Below, piece after piece: positions 1 to 10,800 of a DNA stretch of 64,000 bases. Both the position numbers and the translations under genes were made by a program. Below the pieces are notes generated by a model. It had not been told where the DNA came from. It did not search any database and was given only the letters and a program-made list of their open reading frames with translations. Each line of letters begins with the position of its first letter. Positions within the stretch are counted from its first letter, which is position 1. The DNA is from Blasia pusilla (lineage: Eukaryota; Marchantiophyta; Marchantiopsida; Blasiales), in assembly GCA_050084515.1 (NCBI GenBank), contig CM114271.1:14632001-14696000 (forward strand). The letters run 5' to 3'.

Positions 1-879
1 ATTTTTTTAATGATCAATTTTCTTATTTTTTATATATCATACGATGCTATGTGGTAGTTAATTTTGTATTTAGTGGGGAGGATGTCCCTGCTTAGCCATA
101 CAACCTCCACCATAATGAAGCATCTCGGTGGAGATGCTCTTAGTATATATATAACAATGTTTCAGTTGTGTTACATTGGACCAATAACTATCTTGTTTAA
201 ATTTTCATTTTTTTTTTCTTGTTTGTGTAACCACAATCTTATAAGTGATGCTTGTATAAGTGGGGTGCCTAAGTCACAGATGCTAGCAAATGGAAAAGTT
301 ATCTTTGTTCAATAATATAGATATTTATTTCCATAGAAATTATATTTTGGGTTATCATGTCAAGTAATACACTACTTTTATATTTCTTCATACAAAGAAC
401 ATGATATTTTAAACTTGTATTACGATAAAAATTCAGTAAAAAAATTTAAAAAAATAAAGAATTCTTCTTTCCCTCGTTTAGCGTCACTTCCCCATTGGAA
501 AAAAAAATCCTCCTTCCACCATCTTCCTATCTCCTATGATCATTATTCTAACTAGTTCTGCTTGTACGATTGAACTTTTACATTTCAAATTAAAGGTGAA
601 GAGTAATAGTTTTTATAACGAGTTTCTTGAGATAACATAATGAAGAACCTAATTTCTAAAAGATAATGCACCGGGATGATAAAAGTAATATCTAAGGATA
701 TTAGAAATTTTATCTTCTTTGATAAAAAGAAAATAAAATTATTTGTTTGGACTTTTATCATATGGAACCATAGTAGTTGTCTAGCTCCTATCACCTACTT
801 GTACTAATGACATATATAATTGGCCATAAGATAAGATATGACATGCAATTCTTATGAGTCAAATGAAGATTCCATCACT
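1..879. other. AT-rich intergenic DNA, no gene seen
   Basis: I see no recognisable coding pattern. The short open frames have low-complexity AT-rich composition and no family motif. The stretch probably belongs to the decayed copia element that begins to be readable at about 880. Confidence 0.5.
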
Positions 880-1290
880 TAGGTATCAAGAATATATTCT
901 TAGATAGAGATATTCATAAAGACATGTACGTGATTCAACCATATAGATATAAGTATCCAAAGTTTCCATTTCGTATTTGCGCAATGAAAATAGTCTAATT
1001 TAATAGGCTCAAGAAATCTCTAAGAGCTTGGTTAGATAAGATAAGACATATATTGTAAGAGTTTATGTTTACAATATTGTAAGAGTTTATTCTGACTTTT
1101 CACTATATGTCTTAAGAGGAAATAATCACACAATTGTGATTATTTTGTATGGTGATGACCTCTTAATATGGATATGGTGTAACAACTAAAAATATATAAA
1201 GGATATGATATAACAACTAAAATTTTAATATGAAGGATCCGAGAGAGCTCAAATACTTCCATGATGTTGAATGTATTAAAGTTAGCGAAA
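880..1290 (+). pseudogene. Ty1/copia reverse transcriptase relic
   Basis: Translated pieces in shifting plus-strand frames follow the order of a copia reverse transcriptase. First comes a block like IKNIFLDRDIHKDMYVIQP near 885-945, matching the family's D-V-K-x-A-F-L-x-G-x-L block. Next is RLKKSLRAWLDKI near 1005-1045, the YGLKQ-P-R-x-W block. Then YGDDLLI near 1150-1170 replaces the catalytic Y-V-D-D. Last is MKDPRELKYF near 1230-1260, the M-x-D-L-G-x-L-x-Y-F-L-G block. Several stops and frameshifts separate the blocks, so it encodes nothing now. The motif order is seen in the sequence; the family assignment is from established knowledge. Confidence 0.65.
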
Positions 1291-1769
1291 GCATCTGCTA
1301 ATCACAATGATCTTCTTTACACATATTCTCCAAATATGGTATGATGATTTTTGAGCCAATATCTAAAATTTGGGAACATAATATAAAGTTGAAGTTGATG
1401 AAGAAGATTTTTTTGCAAATTCCAACATATTTGAATGACTGGTAAAATTTTGAATTTTTTTGACTATTATGAAGTCAAAATTGACCTATGCAATTGGCTT
1501 GGTGAATCTTATACGAACGTCTCATTATCCTCATGTTAATATTTTGAGAAGGATTATGTGGTATATGGAGTTCTCTCTTTTGTTTAGGCTTTAATTTAAA
1601 GCTTCTTTGAGTTAAAACTTTTAGGAATTCCCATATGTTGACTGGGCAATAAGTGTGTTTGATAGGCACTTTACACTCTAGGTCTTTGATCACTGTGGAA
1701 AGAGCTATATTCAACTAGAATTCAAAGAACTAACATAAAATTCCTTTGTACACGTTTCATTAATGAATT

Positions 1770-1990
1770 ATGTGAGATAATATGGCTTTATTAATTAATT
1801 GTTGAGAATTACGTTGTGAAGGTTAATTAATTAACCAGGGTGAGTTAATTAGAATTAATTTGACTAGATATAATAGTTACGACTATGGCTTCTTGTATCT
1901 ACCCTCTATGATTGAGGAGGGTAGCATTCTCCACTTATTTTCTCCATGGTGATGCGACAATGAGAAGGTTGCATTTGGATAAAGTCAGTA
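1770..1990 (+). repeat. Possible copia LTR remnant
   Basis: The stretch with repeated TTAATTAATT and GAGTTAATTAG motifs, then a CTTGTATCTACCC run and a CTCCATGGTGATG run, resembles by eye the sequence ahead of the copia element at 62.1-62.3 kb, which has GTTAGTTAATC, CTTGTACATATCCC and CTCCATGGTGATG in the same order. This suggests a solo or truncated LTR of the same family. No TG/CA ends or target duplication could be fixed. Confidence 0.35.
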
Positions 1991-3369
1991 TCATTTGGAG
2001 TAAGTCCATGCCAGTGGACTTACATCCCCTTCTTTCTCATTCCCCTCACTTGCCTTTGTGTTTTGTAATTTTCTATTTCTTCCTCCTCCACCTCGATTCC
2101 CTCCCCTCTTATTGCCCTGCCCGCCCTTACCCTATCTTCTACCATGAGCTATAAGTATGGGCCCCACATGCTGCAATCCATATCCAGATCTTTCCGTTTT
2201 TGTGCAATCACGGTCAATAAGAGCTATATCCCATCAATTATGCTTTTTAAGCATTTATCAAAAATGAAAATACCAATATACCCACGACGCCAATCCCTTT
2301 AACAAATCTTCACCATCCTTACACCATCACGTTACTTCTTCAGCTCAAGGTCTTTGCTCCCTTCATCCTACAAGTTCTAGTTATCCCTTCAATACTAGCA
2401 GGTTCTTCTTAGAAATACATAAGAAAATCAAGGAATAGAAACCTTGAACCTCCCATATTTGTTGTGCCCTCTATTTTCAAGAACTACATATCCTCCACTC
2501 ACCAAATGAGGTATCTCAAACAAGGTATCCACATAAACTTGATGCAAACTCATCTTGAGAGACTGTAAAATTGCACATTATTTCTTCCACTAAAACCATA
2601 ACCACAATCATGGTCCTCATACCTAAATACACACAATCAATCCTCAATCCTCACGTATCTTTATGGTGTGAAAATAAATTAGGTCACTTATTGTTCTCTT
2701 AATCGTTATTAAGCTCAATCTATGCTTCACTTGAGGGAATCAAAGTCTAATGTACTGTCGTCATCACCTTTACTCTAGCATATGTTTGGAAGGTTTAACT
2801 CTAAAATACGATCAACCTTTTCAAGATTTTTCTTTGGGCATACTCGTATCTAAGATCCAAGCCTCAAAAAAGATGACATATACATACATGTAACTAACTA
2901 ACCAAGGAACCTCTAACAAACCTCCAAGAAGATTCCAAGAAGCCCCTTACAGAGGATGAAATATATACAATATCATGAATAGAATCCAATTTGTCACTTT
3001 TGGCCTATCCATCCCTTGGGACACATATAGCCATTCTAGCAAAACACATTATCTACTCTCCCTCAACTACACCTAACATGATATCTAGGACTATCGAAGA
3101 CATCTACATACTAAATGATCACAATACTTTCATAACCAACGAGAGTTGCAAAATATATCATTAATATTGAAATTCTCATTATTCAAATTAAATATGATTA
3201 AATTAATTCTCTTATTTTCCCTCAAATCCATGAGTCTAAAGTTACTCTTCTCATTTCTTGTCCAATGCTATACAGAGTTTTGGTTGTCATCACCTTGGCT
3301 GCAAGACTTGATTTCTCATCATAGTCTAAACCATATTGTTATGGATATCCCTTGGCTTCTGAGTGGCCC
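1991..3369. other. No gene recognised; probable transposon debris
   Basis: Apart from short frames without family motifs I see nothing. The minus strand towards 3370 probably continues the copia RT relic described next, but the codon signal is lost. Confidence 0.4.
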
Positions 3370-4560
3370 TATACATATTGACTCTATCATTTGAATTCTG
3401 TTTCAACTTGAATATCCATCTATATCCTTATCCTTATCTTGTGGAAGATCAACCAATAACCAATTTTGTTTCTCCTCTAAGGCTATGAGGTCTTCATCCA
3501 TAAATTCAACCCGCTCTAGGTTGCACTTCACGAGTGCTTGACTTATACACCTTAAGAATCTTCATCATATTTGTATGTTGAATTTCCAAAAAGTCAATTT
3601 TCCTAAAACTCTGCACATGATATCTTATCCTATGTGATGCTCTAAGCATGTAAATCAAATAAGGATTGGAATACTCTGCTCCATCACCTATAGATCTTGG
3701 AACATTTGAATGGTGGATAACTCCATATCTTCTATTGAATCTTTGATTGAAAATGCTTTCTTTCCCTTTAATTATGATCTTAAACTCCAAGACTTTTCAG
3801 AGTTGATAACATCTCTAATTCTTTATTGGTATGGTTGGATGATGGTTCTTGATTATCCCTTCCTAGATTTTGAATTAAGTCATCAGATATGCTCACAACC
3901 CAAATGTAATTTGGTTTCTCATACCTTGACTTTATTTCATCCAACATCACATCTATATAACGCAAAATTATTTAGTTTAAGATTTATAACATCTTTAATC
4001 CTTCCATACAATAGTCCAAGAAAATACATCTTCTTGCTTTTCTCTATAACTTGTTGGGCATATAAAAAAAACATCTTCAAGAATGAAAGATCAAGCTTGT
4101 TCCAAAAGAAGACCTCAATGGGTATCTTTGTATGTTGAGTTGTTATAGGTGTTTAATATATTTATTAGATACATCCACATACGCAAATATTTATGCCCTA
4201 TACATCATAGGCTTGTTCTTCTTTTCAACATCGCAAATTTGGAATTATTGATTCTATATGTCTCCTACTCCATTTTGATTTGGACTATAAGTGCAAGTAA
4301 CTTACCTTGATGTCATGTTATTTGAAACAGACATCAAACTCAACTCCTTCATCTCATCTCAATTTCAAAACTCATTATCTAGATAGCTTCTCAACCAAAT
4401 TTGACGTTCTTGAATATCTAAAAGACTTATGGCTTTGCTTTCAATATGTTCTTCTAGAGGAATCATCAATGACGGATCCAAATAACTCAAGCTAGGTTGA
4501 GATATTAACCAAACATATGTTTGTAGAAACTCTAGTATTCTAGATCCCACATTTACCTTT
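3370..4560 (-). pseudogene. Ty1/copia integrase-reverse transcriptase relic
   Basis: Reading the minus strand downwards from about 4560, the integrase block CTYSPNQNGVGDI (near 4270-4305) is followed by VEKKNKPM (near 4210-4235). Next come KSKKMYFLGLLYGRIKDVI (near 3985-4040), the post-integrase region, and YIDVMLDEIKSRYEKPNYI (near 3900-3960), the R-D-V-x-F-D-E block. The reverse transcriptase then opens with MDEDLIALEEKQNWLLVDLP (near 3440-3500) and WIFKLKQNSNDRVNMYRAT after a frameshift. The order is that of a copia pol. In-frame stops and shifts show it is dead, and the catalytic RT core is not visible. It lies opposite in strand to the relic at 880-1290, so the two are not one element. 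Confidence 0.7.
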
Positions 4561-4769
4561 TCTTGGAAATAGCTACCTTACATGTTTTCCAAATTAACAA
4601 GCACCACAGACTTTAAAATGAGAACTAAAAGAAATGAAAGATGGTACTCCTATCACAATCTTAGATTTTGGCTTTTTCTTAATTCAATCTTTGATAGTTG
4701 TGTCCAAGGTTGCACCCAATGTCACAGACCAAGTCTTTGTCAGTGGATTTATGTCTGTCCCTAGGATGG

Positions 4770-4975
4770 ACATGTCCATGCAAGCGTGGTTTCCTGCGGT
4801 CTGTACCCGGGCCTACCCTGCCCACAGCGTAGATTCATGCTTGGCGAGCCTGTACCCAATCGAACGATCCGTCCCCAATTTTTCCACCAATTTTGTAGCC
4901 CGCACCGAGCCCATGTGTCATTCCTACAAGCCCCTACCAAGCTCGCGCGTGGCCTTTGCGTACATGCGTTGTTGC
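4770..4975. other. Isolated GC-rich island of unknown nature
   Basis: About 200 bases of clearly higher GC content sit between AT-rich flanks. Two plus-strand frames stay open across it (to 5002 and 5019), but neither gives a family motif. The preceding bases begin TGTCACAGACC, which could be the start of an LTR. It could be an LTR piece or a captured gene fragment; I cannot tell. Confidence 0.3.
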
Positions 4976-5581
4976 TTCTACAAGAAGTATATGATCATCT
5001 AATTTTAATTTCCTATTAGATTTGCTTTCTCTTGTTTACTATCATGTAAGAAGTTAGAATTCGATAAAAAAACCTTGTTTACTAAATCCGTCATGGTAAT
5101 TATATTTTTCATATATATTAAAGAAATTAGATTTCTCATAATAGTAGGAATTGATACACATAGAATATCTCCCAAAGCACTAATGATAGAGGATAGAAGA
5201 GTGATCTAAATTTTATCCATATGAGTGATTCAATATTTTGTACAATTAAAAATTGTTTTGGAGCTCCCAACCTAGACAAAGAGCTGACACAATTCGAAAT
5301 TTGCAAGAAGCTCAAAAGCATTTGAGACAACAGGGAAGAGTGAGGATTTACATCTACATTGCTGAGCAAGAAAAGCACTGAAATGAAGTATTAACAACCT
5401 AGAGTGAATGATTGTTGATATTATATCTAAGCTCAAGATAACTCGTGTAATACATTGAAATTTAAAGGGAGAGAAAAAAAAAAGTGGTTTATGTAGGTTT
5501 AGGTGATAAGCCTTTTAAATGGATTATGTGGCAATCACTTCTTGTCCCTGCCTTTAAATATAGAAAAAAAGGACTCTCATT

Positions 5582-5649
5582 ATAATGTGCACAAAAGGGA
5601 TGAGAGATCCTCATTAATGAGCATATCCGATTCTCTTTGTGCACATTAT
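5582..5649. repeat. 14-bp perfect inverted repeat (hairpin)
   Basis: ATAATGTGCACAAA at 5582-5595 is exactly complementary to TTTGTGCACATTAT at 5636-5649, with a 40-base loop. The arms contain the palindrome GTGCAC. It may be a foldback-transposon remnant or a transcribed stem-loop. Confidence 0.6.
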
Positions 5650-6089
5650 CACTTTTCTTGTTATTATCACACTATCACGTGTTTTCTTTTGGTCAATAGG
5701 ATATTTTGAAAGAAAGAGTGGAATTCCAAATTCATGATTTTCAATCTACGTGTGTTATAATAGGGGAGAAATGAGAGAAGGAAAAACTATCCCACATGAA
5801 AATTCATAATCAAGAACTTTTTTATGGGCCTCAAACTTTTGGATCTAATCATAAGTGATGAACTCAAGGAAAGAGGGGGCTTTACTAACCCAAAGGCCAA
5901 CCAGGAAAAGGAGGCCAAGGCATTAATCCATTACAAGTCAAATTTCATCAAATTAAATCTATCATCATAAGTCACATTTAGGATGCACAAATATCATGAA
6001 GCGTAGGATGTAGTATCTAAAGTATTAAAGTCATATGTTAAAACTAGAAAGTTAGAATTGAAGCAAAAATTGATGAGACAAGGAAATGA

Positions 6090-6260
6090 TCTAAGAGCAT
6101 AATTGATTATACATTCATTAGTTAGATCCTATTATAGTCGATGTGTATGGTGATGATATGATCATGATAACAGTCCAAGGATTAGGAAAGAATTACAAGC
6201 CTTTCAAGATATAGATTCATTCTCTACATTTTAAGTACTAATTCAATTTCAAATTAGTGG
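6090..6260 (+). pseudogene. Ty1/copia reverse transcriptase fragment
   Basis: VYGDDMIMIT near 6145-6175 resembles the catalytic Y-V-D-D-M-I-x-T-G block. After a one-base shift, SPRIRKELQAFQDIDSF follows near 6170-6225, which is the usual next segment of copia RT. There is no open frame across it. It could come from the same element as the relic at 880-1290. Confidence 0.5.
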
Positions 6261-7889
6261 GGATGCAATTCAAACCTATTGGTTGAGGTCAACATAATCA
6301 AAGCTACGAAGATATGTAATAACCACAACAGAATCATTAAAAAAAAAACTTTTGTAGAGGAAGGAACAACTTCAAAGATAGAGGGAATGCCCATGATCAA
6401 GCTTACCAACCACTTTAGACCTTGCAACTATTATGGGGTCGAAGTCATTATGCCAAGGGCTCGTTCAAAAATCAAAACACTAGGAGATCTTGAATTCTTC
6501 CACAATACATTTATGTGGTTCTATTTTAGCCTTATTACATAGGCTTAACATTAGCTAAGAATAACTTTATTTCCCTTACCAGCAAGGCACTTAATGACAG
6601 TTTCCCCTCCAGTTTCACCCTATCATTTAAAAAATCCCTAGTGGATGGCCAGGTTATTGGTGAGTACCCTTAGTACTCTTTTGTTTGAACTTACTTCAAT
6701 GTGACTAACTAATTAACTAGACCAGATGTCACTATAGGAGGACTACCCCAAAAGATAGGTGTTAAACCGGGAAATGTTTGCTGTTGAAAGGCCTCTCTCT
6801 AATGACAATGTAGATTTAAGAAATAAAATGTCCGCATGCTACCACGTACTAGATTAATTATGTCAAAACAATCATAATATGGACAACCTCGAGCCTGGGG
6901 AGGTAAATTTGACCCCATTCCATGAGCAATTTTTTCCAATAACACACCTATCTGACGTACACATGCTTAAACCCTAACATTGAAACACAATGGTGGTTAT
7001 GCACTTCCTTTAAAGTCTCTCAGTTGCTCAAGTAATTTGCTAGTTTCATGAATAATCAAGCCGTTTGATGGACCTGACCTTTGACTGTTTGATCCTTGAA
7101 AGAATCAAACACATTGGTTGTACACCCTTTATTAGTTCAACCGCCTCGGAATGTGCCATCTATCCACACCCTTTCATTCTCCATGTAGAACTGAGTATGC
7201 TTAGTCATACCACATCAGTCAAATAACCCATATGCATAGAAAGAGGTAGAAGACACAAGAAAACCCCACCAATTCATCAAATCACCAGGAGAATATGCTA
7301 ACACAACTTTATTAACATGCGGTAGCCACATCAACAATTTGGAAGCGGAGTAAATTTGACATTTTAACCTGAGATACAGAGGATACATCATTACTGACCC
7401 ACACTTCCTCGGGAAACCCCTGTAAGTGGGTCCTTGAAAATGTATATTAAGGGTGGGTAAGCAGATGCTCAATGCAATATCTGTATAACGTTGCCAGTAA
7501 TGAAACAATGGCGTTTGAGCAGTCCATGTGTTGGTTTCAAGGCATCAACTTTCTTCATTGCCTGAGTTGACCACCTAGACCACCTTTGAGCTCTCATGTC
7601 TCGCTTTTGGTAGCATTTGTAGTGATGATATACTTGCTTCTATGATGCAGCACTGCATAATTCTCCAAGAGTACAAAAATATGTTGGTAGCTCTTCTAAC
7701 CTACAAATCTAGTTCTTGTCATTTGCCAAAGCAAACTCGCGCTTACCAACACCATAGCAATCCTCATAAATGCAGCCGGATTCAATAAACTGGAATCTAA
7801 TTCCTTCTCTTTCATGTGTACTTAAGCTCATGGTCAAGGAAACAAAAGAATGTAACACCAGTCTGGTGCTTTGTATCTTCCCTGTTGGC
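6261..7889. other. Intergenic, downstream of KAS I; no gene seen
   Basis: No coding motif was recognised on either strand. The part next to 7889 must contain the 3' untranslated region and polyadenylation site of the KAS I gene, which is read leftwards. The 97-codon minus-strand frame at 7215-7508 has no resemblance I can name. Confidence 0.4.
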
Positions 7890-10800
7890 CTATGCCTGGT
7901 ACGGCCCAAATACTACGCACGAATTATGGCCACCAAACCCGAAGGAATTGGAGATGGCTGCAACACAACCGTCATTCAGTGTCATCATCAGTCCAACGTG
8001 CATATTGTATCAGAGATTAGAAAAATCTCAGGTAGAAAAAGGCCGAAGCTTGATAACTATCATCAAAATAAGTCCTGATTCAGTCACTCATTTGGCCTTG
8101 CAGAAGGCACATCGCCACTTTAACACTGGGAATTTTATTCCATCAATATCTCTTTGAACAAAGGAACTTACCAACATTGACCTTGTGCTCCGTCTTCACA
8201 TTCGCAACAGTGTCAAATGTTACAGCTGGCTCAGGGTTCTGAAATTAAGTCAACAGCGAGCAACATTCAGTACACTTCAGCTCAGATCCATATGTTCGAA
8301 CACTCTGCATTAGGGCCCAAGACACAAAATCCACATACTGCACTCCAGGACATGTAAATTCTGTAGTTGACATTTTTGCTCTACATGGTAATAATTATTG
8401 TGGCATGACCCTGTGTGAGAAGAAGTTCAATTACTCACAAACTGATTGATAGTAGGGTGCAACCAGCCAGTGTTAATTGCTTGAATAGTGGCAATCGCTT
8501 CCAGTCCCCCAGCAGCACCCAAACAGTGTCCGATCATAGACTGCACATACACAAAAGTCCAAAACAATTGTTGAAAAAAGATTGCGGATCCGCAATGAAA
8601 CCATGAAATGCCACAGATGGGAAGTCAAAAAGGGTCACTCAGTATGACTGACTGACGTTATGTAGTGCCAAGTAGGTATAAAATATTACTGTTTTGACTC
8701 TTCAAAGGGATTGGTCAGCTGATCTGAATACCGCGAGACTAAAGAACTGGAACTTGCCTTTTTTTCATTGATCAAGGGAGTGACTAGTCCTTGACTTCTA
8801 CACAAGAAAAGCTTCTATGCTAGAGGAACCTCGCAGTACGACAGGCCACTGAAGTTTAGAAGTTCATGGTGGAGATGGCTGGGTCTTATATGAGGAAAAG
8901 AGTCTTGTTCCAAGGGGCCCAAACCATATCTACTTGAGATGTATATTCAGTTTTTTTCTTCTCAGGTCCCCCAGGGTACTTTGAGGTTAATAACCTCTGC
9001 TAATTAAAGATACCAGTACATCATGCCCTGCCCCTGCATTGCCCTGGGCCAAGTATCTTGAAGTTGACATATGGTATCAAAAGATTCTAGTGAACCAAGA
9101 GAGTGCAACATTAAAACCATGGCCAGACTCCAGTGTGGTAAAGTATCTTCAAGAAGGCAGCATGTAGTTCTAAGAAATTCCAAGTAAATCAAGAGTGAAA
9201 TTCATTTTCTTGAAACTGTGGACTTGTTCTTGCCTACCTAGAAGGCAAGTGTCAATATTTCCCGAAGATAGTGACAAATCAAGATAGTGTCCTGTCCTAA
9301 TTTTAAAGAAAACACTCCCAAGTTTTAACCTGATATTAAGGGTTAGTGCACAACGGAGTGAACCCTGCCAGAAGTTACGCAAATAACATGGGTTCACAAC
9401 AAGACAGATCCTTGAATGAATATTATTACACAGATTTAATTGTAACAAGCAAGTTCAAACAATTCCATCTGAGTCTTCTTCGCAACAATCAGGGCAAGAG
9501 TTTTGGCACAGTACCTTAGTTGCATTCATTTTTATCTCAGAACTATCCTTAAACACTTTCTTCAGGGCATTCACCTCCGCTAAGTCACCAACAATTGTAG
9601 ATGTAGCATGGGCATTGATGTAGTTCACCTACAACACATCATAATATTTTATGAAATACAACAAGCATCATCTTAACAAAATTGAAATATTCCTGGGTAT
9701 TAGTTCATTGACTTATAACACCAACAACCGCTGTAGAATCAAGGAGCCCATGCCTTACCACACGAGATACTCACAATGTGGCAATCAAGTATAGTCACAT
9801 GCATTCTTTGCCCTATCAAGCCAACTGCCATGTAGACATACAGATGTACAAGAATCTCCAATTAAACTCTCTATCCTCAAATTTGCAATTCCCAAGGGTC
9901 CTTTACCTCTTCAGGTGATACTCCTGAATCTTCCAGGCTTCTCTGAATACAGGATGAAACTCCGAGTCCATCTGCTCGAGGATCAGTCATGTGGTAAGCG
10001 TCACAGTTGACAGCCCCACCAAGGTACTCAGCAAGGATTGGTGCGCCTCTTTTTAGGGCATGCTCCAAACTCTCCATGACCTTCATTATAATCAATCCAT
10101 GAGTCTTTTGAATATCATATTTCATGACTTAGAAATGACTACTCCATACTTGGAAAACATAAGGAAATTCTCAGGACTACAGTAGCCGAGAAAAATCACA
10201 CAAGTCACACATACCAGGACACCTGCACCTTCACCCATAACAAAACCCTCGCGTTCCTTGTCCCATGGCCTGGATGCAGTTTGAGGATCATCATTTCTTG
10301 TGGACAAAGCTCGGCAGGCAACAAAACCACCTAACCCAACTGGAATGATGGCGGCTTCTGTGCCACCTGCAACCATGATATCTGCCTCACCCCTTCGTAT
10401 ATGATTCGCAGCTGCATAAAAACAGTAGTTTGAGGTAGCACATGCTGTTGAGATTGAGTAATTAGGGCCCATCAACCCGAGTTCAATGGCCAAAAGGGCA
10501 GAAGCCATGTTGGTGATAGCATAAGGAATAAAGAAAGGTGTGATTCTCTTGTATCCCTTCTCTATGAGAGCTTGGACACCATCAGAAAACACTGACAATC
10601 CACCCATGCCTGTGCCGACCAGAACACCAACTCTCTGCTTGTCTACCTGCAACGATTCAAAACAGAATATAGTTATGAACCAAGAGACTTGTGCAATATC
10701 TGCATACAACAAGATGGACACTGCAAGCCATCCAAGGTGTTGCAGACGATTACAAAGACCACTACTGGTTCAAAGGTGGGCATCCCGAATGTTGGTAAGC

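Noticed and set aside
305-320. Possible Helitron 5' end on the minus strand (TCTATATTATTG)
   Set aside because: The following GAGAGTGCC-type sequence is missing and no matching hairpin-CTAG end was found nearby. A similar motif near 54012 was rejected for the same reason.
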